Positions 1-5,028 of a stretch of DNA of 12,065 nt are shown piece by piece (position 1 is the stretch's first letter; each line of letters starts with the position of its first letter). The stretch covers positions 1-12,065 of the forward strand of contig NZ_CALUCZ010000030.1 of assembly GCF_943914685.1 (NCBI RefSeq), in the 5' to 3' direction. This stretch comes from an uncultured Mobiluncus sp. Lineage in GTDB: Bacteria; Actinomycetota; Actinomycetes; Actinomycetales; Actinomycetaceae. Made by a program: the position numbers and the translations under genes. The notes under the pieces are model-generated. The model did not search any database. It was not told where the DNA came from and saw only the letters and a program-made list of their open reading frames with translations.

Positions 1-273
1 ATGTGGCCGTGCTACTACGGGATTGATTTCGCCACCCGCGCCGAGCTCATCGCCACCGGCATGGATATTCCCGAAATTTGCCGTTCTATCGGGGCGGATA
101 CCTTGGGCTACCTGTCCTACGAGTCCATGGTCGAGGCTACCGGCCAGCCCGAAAATGAGCTGTGTACCGCGTGCTTCTCCGGGCGTTACCCCACCCGTTT
201 GGCGGACCTGGAGACCGCGGGAGCTCTGCCGCTGGGATTGACCTACTGCGGGGGAAAGGAGTGGCCGGCATGA
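1..273 (+). CDS. purF: Amidophosphoribosyltransferase, C-terminal part (5' end outside window)
   Basis: This is the last 90 residues of glutamine PRPP amidotransferase, which makes 5-phosphoribosylamine from PRPP and glutamine, the first step of de novo purine synthesis in the cytosol. The segments PCYYGID (3-9), IGADTLGYLS (30-39) and CTACFSGRYP (55-64) match the end of the phosphoribosyltransferase domain. Cys4, Cys55 and Cys58 correspond to three of the four Cys ligands of the 4Fe-4S cluster known from the Bacillus subtilis enzyme, so this is probably the Fe-S type; the fourth ligand would lie upstream. The ATG at base 1 is an internal Met of the truncated gene, not the start. The stop TGA overlaps the purM start in an ATGA, indicating translational coupling. 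The identification is firm; the N-terminal Ntn-hydrolase domain is not visible. Confidence 0.95.
   Translation: MWPCYYGIDFATRAELIATGMDIPEICRSIGADTLGYLSYESMVEATGQPENELCTACFSGRYPTRLADLETAGALPLGLTYCGGKEWPA
251..261 (+). promoter_or_regulatory. Ribosome binding site of purM
   Basis: GGGGAAAGGAG lies inside the 3' end of purF, eight bases before the ATG at 270. It supports the start that gives PurM its N-terminal extension, since no other in-frame start with such a signal exists before the conserved core. Confidence 0.8.
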
Positions 274-1568
274 ATACTGACTTGAGTTCAGAGGCGAATT
301 CTGGCGGGTTTTCCGGGGAAGTTTCAGGCAAGCATCGGGCCGATATTCCGGCCGAAAGTGCCGCCAGCTCGGATAACTGTGCTAACGCCTACGCGCGCGC
401 CGGAGTGGACACCCAGGCTGGCGACCGGGCGGTGGAGCTGATGAAAACTGCGGTGCAAGCCACCCAAGGGCCGGAAGTTTTGGGCGGCACCGGCGGGTTT
501 GCGGGCCTCTATGATGCCACGGCTGCGGGGATGAACGCCATGCGCCGCCCGCTGTTGGCAACGTCTACGGACGGGGTCGGCACCAAGATTGAGCTGGCCA
601 AAGCCCTGGGGATTTATGACACTATCGGTCAAGACTTGGTGGGAATGGTCGTTGACGACCTCACTCCGGCGGGGGTACGGCCCCTGTTCATGACCGATTA
701 CATTGCCTGCGGCCGGGTCGTTCCCCAGATGATTGCGGCCGTGGTCGAAGGTATTGCTCGGGCTTGTCAGGCGGTGGATTGCGCGCTGGTAGCGGGCGAG
801 ACGGCCGAACACCCCGGGGTGCTGGGAGTTGAGGATTTTGATGTGGCCGGAGCGGCGACCGGGATTGTGGACGCGCCTCGATTGCTTGGACCCCAGCGGG
901 TTTGTGCCGGGGACCTGGTGGTGGGTTTTGCCTCCAGCGGTTTGCATTCCAACGGGTATTCCCTGGTGCGCCGGATTGTGGCTGACGCGGGGGTGGATTG
1001 GAATTCCTCGATTCCCCAGTCTTACGGAGTGGCGGCACCCAGCGGCTCGCCGTTTGCTGAAACTGCTGATTATTCTGTGGGCCTGGCCTGCTTGGAACCG
1101 ACCCGGCTGTATTCCCAGCTGTGTTTGGAACTGGAGAATTCTGGCTGGCTTGCCGCTCGCCAAGCCGGCGATTTCGCCGGGGAACTGGACGGAAACCGGG
1201 TTCACGCGTTCGCTCACGTGACCGGAGGCGGTTTGGCCGCGAATCTGTGCCGGGTCATTCCCGCCGGTCTGCACGCGGTAGTGGACCGTTCAACCTGGCA
1301 GGTGCCGGGGATTTTCCGCTACCTGATGGATTTGGGCGGCGTGGACGTGACCAGTGCCGAGGACACCTGGAACCTTGGGGTGGGCATGGCGGCTATCGTG
1401 CACCCTGATTTTGTGCCCGCCACTATGATGGCGGCGCAGGTCGCCGGCATGGAATCTTTTGTCATGGGACGTGTCAGTGATGGTGTTCCCGCAGGTGAGC
1501 GCCAGATTTCCGGGACCAAGGGGGTCGCCGGAGGAACTGTGGCCATGCTCGGTGAATACCGGTTTTAA
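270..1568 (+). CDS. purM: Phosphoribosylformylglycinamidine cyclo-ligase (AIR synthetase)
   Basis: The cytosolic enzyme closes the imidazole ring of FGAM with ATP to give AIR, the fifth step of de novo purine synthesis. The 432-residue product carries the family landmarks: YARAGVDTQAGD (41-52), STDGVGTKIELA (99-110), VVDDLTPAGVRPLFMTDYIA (127-146), GETAEHPG (176-183), SGLHSNGYSLVRR (223-235), HVTGGGLAANLCRVIP (316-331) and NLGVGM (368-373). The start at 270 is fixed by the ATGA overlap with purF and by a good ribosome binding site. Relatives are usually about 340-365 residues. The excess is a polar Ser/Ala/Gly-rich N-terminal extension of about 40 residues and an insert near 289-309, before the glycine-rich HVTGGG motif. 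Neither touches a recognised catalytic motif, so the enzyme should be active. Cotranscription with purF is inferred from the overlap. Confidence 0.96.
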   Translation: MNTDLSSEANSGGFSGEVSGKHRADIPAESAASSDNCANAYARAGVDTQAGDRAVELMKTAVQATQGPEVLGGTGGFAGLYDATAAGMNAMRRPLLATSTDGVGTKIELAKALGIYDTIGQDLVGMVVDDLTPAGVRPLFMTDYIACGRVVPQMIAAVVEGIARACQAVDCALVAGETAEHPGVLGVEDFDVAGAATGIVDAPRLLGPQRVCAGDLVVGFASSGLHSNGYSLVRRIVADAGVDWNSSIPQSYGVAAPSGSPFAETADYSVGLACLEPTRLYSQLCLELENSGWLAARQAGDFAGELDGNRVHAFAHVTGGGLAANLCRVIPAGLHAVVDRSTWQVPGIFRYLMDLGGVDVTSAEDTWNLGVGMAAIVHPDFVPATMMAAQVAGMESFVMGRVSDGVPAGERQISGTKGVAGGTVAMLGEYRF

Positions 1569-1674
1569 GCCCGGGCTACTGTGGGCGGCGTGGATAAAAG
1601 GTGGAATATGGGCAGTAGCTGCCAATAATGGTAGCAACAGCCTAAATACCACTTTATATTGACAACAGATGAGG

Positions 1675-1974
1675 TTACCGGTGGCGACGGCGCAGTTTTG
1701 CCAGCAACAACACGCCAGCAACCACCCCGGCCGCGACTCCCAGTTTCTTTTGCGAATCCACGTCGCCCTCTACCGCGTCAGTAAAGGTCGCCTTGGCTTG
1801 CTGCGCAAAATTCTGGGCTTTTACCTTGACTTCTTTGACCTGGTTAGCCGGACGGAGCCGATCCACCAACTGGTCTACGGTCTGACCCATATCGGAGCGG
1901 GCAGTTTCAATCTGACGCTCGATTTCCTCCGGGCTACCGGTAAATTCTTTTTTCTCTGCGATGTTTTCGCTCAT
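1675..1974 (-). CDS. DUF3618 domain small membrane-anchored protein
   Basis: This 99-residue protein has the DUF3618 pattern: an acidic helix with PEEIERQIETARSDMGQTVD (15-34), then DQLVDRLRP (34-42). A charged helical middle follows, then one hydrophobic segment near 78-92 and an Arg-rich end (LRRRHR). This predicts a C-terminal membrane anchor with the helical part in the cytoplasm. The family's molecular function is unknown. In actinobacteria it is typically encoded beside a holin-like PF07332-type protein, as here: the ATG overlaps the stop of that gene (ATGA), so the two are translationally coupled. TAGGAG seven bases upstream is the ribosome binding site. A DUF4235-type protein, sometimes found as a third partner, is not present; purM follows in convergent orientation. 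The family call is confident; a role in the envelope is inference. Confidence 0.85.
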   Translation of the reverse strand: MSENIAEKKEFTGSPEEIERQIETARSDMGQTVDQLVDRLRPANQVKEVKVKAQNFAQQAKATFTDAVEGDVDSQKKLGVAAGVVAGVLLLAKLRRRHR

Positions 1975-2390
1975 TTTTCCGCTCCTAAATCCGGGCGCTT
2001 GATGGCTGCTTTCAGCGTCGCAACGTCGCGCTTAACGTGCTTTTGCGGTTCCGGGATATTTTCTTTGGCGCGTTTTGCCGCGGACAGCCCGACCAGAGCC
2101 AAAATCGCGGTCAACACCAGCAAAACTGCTGCGGTGAGCAGAGCGCCCCACGCGGCGAAACCGGTCAGCGCCGTAAACCCGTAGAACATAGCTTTAATCA
2201 GATAACCGAGCATGAACAGGGCAAAAACGCCAGCAGCGGCCAGCATTCCCGCCGCCAAACCAAACCGGGCCCCGGCAGCCTTGGCCTGGGCTTTCATCAA
2301 CGCGACCTCAGCCCTGAACAGGTCAGAAATCTGGGTAGAAAATCGCGCAAACAGCGCCCCCAGCGATAATTTCGGTTCTTCTATAGCCAT
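1971..2390 (-). CDS. Holin-like membrane protein, actinobacterial holin III / phage-holin-family type (PF07332-like)
   Basis: The product has 139 residues. An amphipathic N-terminal helix (SLGALFARFSTQISDLFRAE, 9-28) precedes two hydrophobic segments near 44-66 and 80-102. A basic C-terminal tail with PEPQKHVKRDVATLKAAIKR (113-132) matches the end of this family. Although databases name it phage holin family protein, no phage genes are near, and in actinobacteria such proteins are ordinary chromosomal membrane proteins of unknown function. GAGGAGG five bases before the ATG is a strong ribosome binding site. The gene overlaps the DUF3618 gene by ATGA and lies 59 bases behind the ABC permease on the same strand. 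It may be the third gene of that operon or be driven from the AT-rich gap. Family membership is confident; a lytic role is unlikely. Confidence 0.85.
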   Translation of the reverse strand: MAIEEPKLSLGALFARFSTQISDLFRAEVALMKAQAKAAGARFGLAAGMLAAAGVFALFMLGYLIKAMFYGFTALTGFAAWGALLTAAVLLVLTAILALVGLSAAKRAKENIPEPQKHVKRDVATLKAAIKRPDLGAEK

Positions 2391-2430
2391 TAGGGCCTCC
2401 TCGTCGATGTCACTTAGAACCTAGTTTACT

Positions 2431-2443
2431 ATTTTCACAAAAT
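2431..2443. repeat. Short AT-rich inverted repeat in the gap between the ABC permease and the holin-like gene
   Basis: ATTTT-CAC-AAAAT is a perfect dyad with 5-base arms. It sits in the 59-base gap, upstream of the holin-like gene. It is not GC-rich and is not followed by a T run in either direction, so it does not look like a terminator. It could be part of a promoter or operator for the holin-like/DUF3618 pair: CTGATT and TAGGTT lie 17 bases apart on the minus strand, but this is a weak promoter match. TTTTCAC also occurs in the 7821-7850 repeat, which may be chance. Confidence 0.3.
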
Positions 2444-2449
2444 CAGCGT

Positions 2450-5023
2450 TTAGGAAGCCAAAGTCGCCATGAGCGCCGGGGTCCGCAAGATTTTCCGCGC
2501 TGGCCACGCTGCCGCCAAAACCGCCAAAACAACAGCCGCCGCAACGAAACCGAGCTGGCCCAAAACCGGGATTCCCCACGCTGACAACCCGAAGTCACGC
2601 AGTAGCCAGCGCCACAACATTCCGATAATCAGCCCGGAAATCCACCCCAGCCCCGCACCCAGCAACGCCAGGAAAAATGCCTCCCACCGCAGCGAAGCCC
2701 GCACTTCTCGCGGGGTTAGCCCCAGCACCCGCAACAGTGCAAAACTTTGCCGCCGCTCTACCATCGCCAGCGCCAAAGTGTTCACAATCCCCAAAATGGC
2801 GATGACGATTGACAGTCCGAGCAACGCATACATCAACCACAGTACCTGCGTGGTGGTTTGCGACAGGGCGTGGGACAGTTCCACGGGGGTAAAGACCCGG
2901 TAGACAAAATACGGGTTCAGGCTGTGCTCAATCTGGTTCTTTGCCTGCCGGATTTCAGAAGGGGTGGGCGTCGCCTTGTCGCTCTGGAGGTTTACAAAAA
3001 TGTACTGGTAGGTCAGGGTTTCGGGAGCCGCCGCCTGGCGCAGATACTGCGGATCGAGGAAAATCGCCGCGTTCAGCAGGGTGGAGCGGACTATTCCGGC
3101 GACTTTGGTGGAGTAAATCCCGCGAGGCCCCGTCACCGTAATCGCGTCCCCAACTTTCCACCCTTCTCGGGCGGCATCACGGGCGTTCACTAGGGCTTGG
3201 CCGTTTGCCAGCCCTTCCACGTCACCGGCCTTGACCTGCAGGGAGACGAGGTTCTTAGCTTCGTCCGCGGTGATGCCGGCGGCGGTGAGGGACCGTGTGG
3301 GATTTTGGTCGAGGCGTACCAGCATCGGGGTGCTAAAGATGTTGGCGTTGGCGAAACGTACCCCGTCCACTTTTCGCAGCGCGGCGAGGGCTTCCTCAAC
3401 GTTCGTGGACGGCTGCAGCGAGGCCACGACCAGGTCGGAATGGACTTCTGAAACTACCCCGGCCTGCAGGGACTTGCGGGCGGAATCGGCCAGAATCCCA
3501 CCGGTGGTGGCGATGGCGATGCCGATGACCAAGGCGGCTGCTCCCAAGGAGGTACGGCGGGGGTAGCGGCGCAGGTTGCGTAGGGCCAAATGTGCCGGTA
3601 GGCGGTGCAGGCGCTGAAATAATGCGGCAAAAATCCACAGGAATGGACGCAACAGGACTGGGGTCAGACACAACACGCCGGACAACCCCAACAGTGAAGC
3701 CGCCACGCCCAGCATTGCCGCTCGCGTCCCCACTCCTGACCGGGACGCCTCCACCAGCGCCCCCGCACCGAGACCAACGGCCACGACCAGGAGTATCAGC
3801 CCGAAAATCGTGGCGCCGCGCAGACGACCTTTCGGGGTGGGAGCGCTGGCAGCCAGAGCATCTAGCGGGGTCATGCGCCCGGCTCGCCGCGCCGGAATCA
3901 AGCAGGCCACTACGGTAATCAGGACTCCCAGGGCCACAATCGCCAGGGCCCGCCCCAACCCCAACGGCATACCGGACGTGAACACCCACCCTTGTGCAGT
4001 GAGAATTTGCCGGGCACCCAGCACCAGTGCCAGCCCCACGCCCTCGCCCAAAATGGAGCCGACCAGCCCAATCAGCAGGGCTTCGCCGGCCACCAGCGTT
4101 TGCAGCGACCGGGGAGTGTAGCCCGCGGCGCGCAGCATTCCGAGCATTCGGTAGCGGGAAGTGACCAGAATCCCGAAAGTGTTGGCAATGAGGAACGCGC
4201 CCGCCAGCAACGCCAACGCCACAAACGCCTGGGCCAGCAGGTTCACCAGTCCAATCGTGCGAGCCATCGCCGCGGACTGCTGGGCGCGCAACGCGGCCCC
4301 CGTCAAAATGACCGCATCGGGACCGACCGCGTCTTGGACGCGCTCTTTGACGTTGTCAGGGTCGGACACGGGCGCCACATGGATACCGATGAGCTTGACT
4401 TGGCCAGTGGGAGAAAACCAGGTTTTCGCGTCCTTACCGTCGACAAAAGCCAAGGTGGCGGTACCGAGTGGGGCTTTGAACTGGGCCAGGCCCACGACTT
4501 TCAGGCGGTGGGTCGCTCCGGCCCAAATTAGGGTGGCGGTTTGACCGGTTTTCAGTCCGGCACGCCGCGCCGTGTTCACTTCCAGCATGACTTCTTTCGG
4601 CCCTTGCGGCAGGCGTCCCGAGGCGACCTCCGGGCCGGGCGGATAGGGGAAAACGCCGCGCACCAGGGTCGGGGTGAGCCCCATCGAAACGGGGCGTTTG
4701 TCCTGATCCAGCAGGACAGCCTGGCCCTCAAACCGGGGTGCGGCGTGGGCGACTCCGTCGACCGCCTCGATAATCGGCACAAGTTCGTCGCTGATGCTGC
4801 CGCGCGCCTCCAGGTCTCCCGCGGGGGCGTCTTTCGTGGGGGGCGCCACGGCATAGAGGTCCCCAGAGAGCGTTGCCGTCACGGAGGACTTGGCCGCGTC
4901 CGTCATCAGGTCGGTTATTCCCAAAGTGGCTGTCAAGAACGTGATGCCCAGCACTACGGCGAACACGGTGGGAACGAATCGAGAACCGCGGCGGGTGATT
5001 TCGCGCCAAATGAGTTTCCACAT
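2450..5023 (-). CDS. ABC transporter permease, FtsX/MacB-type with two FtsX domains
   Basis: This 857-residue inner membrane protein forms the channel partner of the adjacent ATPase. It opens with a cytoplasmic MWKLIWREITRRGSR and a first helix (about 17-37), then a large extracytoplasmic domain (about 45-255). The first FtsX block (about 258-395) includes FGILVTSRYRMLGMLRAAGY (283-302) and ends with PARRAGRMTPLDAL (377-390). Central helices follow (about 405-455 and 490-512), then a second extracytoplasmic domain (about 515-720). The second FtsX block (about 727-848) has GIVNTLALAMVERRQSFALL (745-764) and ends with WPARKILRTPAL. This is the ten-helix plan of LolCE/FtsX-like exporters with two halves. 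Such proteins act on lipoproteins, peptides, lipids or cell wall hydrolases; the substrate here cannot be told. The start lies five bases after the ATPase stop. The ribosome binding site is poor (AAAGG about 12 bases away), so translation is probably coupled to the ATPase. Confidence 0.92.
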   Translation of the reverse strand: MWKLIWREITRRGSRFVPTVFAVVLGITFLTATLGITDLMTDAAKSSVTATLSGDLYAVAPPTKDAPAGDLEARGSISDELVPIIEAVDGVAHAAPRFEGQAVLLDQDKRPVSMGLTPTLVRGVFPYPPGPEVASGRLPQGPKEVMLEVNTARRAGLKTGQTATLIWAGATHRLKVVGLAQFKAPLGTATLAFVDGKDAKTWFSPTGQVKLIGIHVAPVSDPDNVKERVQDAVGPDAVILTGAALRAQQSAAMARTIGLVNLLAQAFVALALLAGAFLIANTFGILVTSRYRMLGMLRAAGYTPRSLQTLVAGEALLIGLVGSILGEGVGLALVLGARQILTAQGWVFTSGMPLGLGRALAIVALGVLITVVACLIPARRAGRMTPLDALAASAPTPKGRLRGATIFGLILLVVAVGLGAGALVEASRSGVGTRAAMLGVAASLLGLSGVLCLTPVLLRPFLWIFAALFQRLHRLPAHLALRNLRRYPRRTSLGAAALVIGIAIATTGGILADSARKSLQAGVVSEVHSDLVVASLQPSTNVEEALAALRKVDGVRFANANIFSTPMLVRLDQNPTRSLTAAGITADEAKNLVSLQVKAGDVEGLANGQALVNARDAAREGWKVGDAITVTGPRGIYSTKVAGIVRSTLLNAAIFLDPQYLRQAAAPETLTYQYIFVNLQSDKATPTPSEIRQAKNQIEHSLNPYFVYRVFTPVELSHALSQTTTQVLWLMYALLGLSIVIAILGIVNTLALAMVERRQSFALLRVLGLTPREVRASLRWEAFFLALLGAGLGWISGLIIGMLWRWLLRDFGLSAWGIPVLGQLGFVAAAVVLAVLAAAWPARKILRTPALMATLAS

Positions 5024-5028
5024 GGCGT

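Noticed and set aside
324..1274. Long minus-strand open frame opposite purM
   Set aside because: It lies wholly antisense to a certain gene, has no recognisable domain and no ribosome binding site; long antisense frames are usual in GC-rich DNA.
1611..1635. Hairpins GGCAG-TAG-CTGCC and GCTGCC-AATAAT-GGTAGC between the convergent purM and DUF3618 genes, considered as a shared terminator
   Set aside because: Stems are short, the second needs a G-T pair, and neither direction has a T run after the stem, so an intrinsic terminator is not supported.
1971..2390. Holin-like gene as a sign of a prophage
   Set aside because: No endolysin, integrase, capsid or tail gene is present; this protein type is a common chromosomal gene in actinobacteria, paired with DUF3618.
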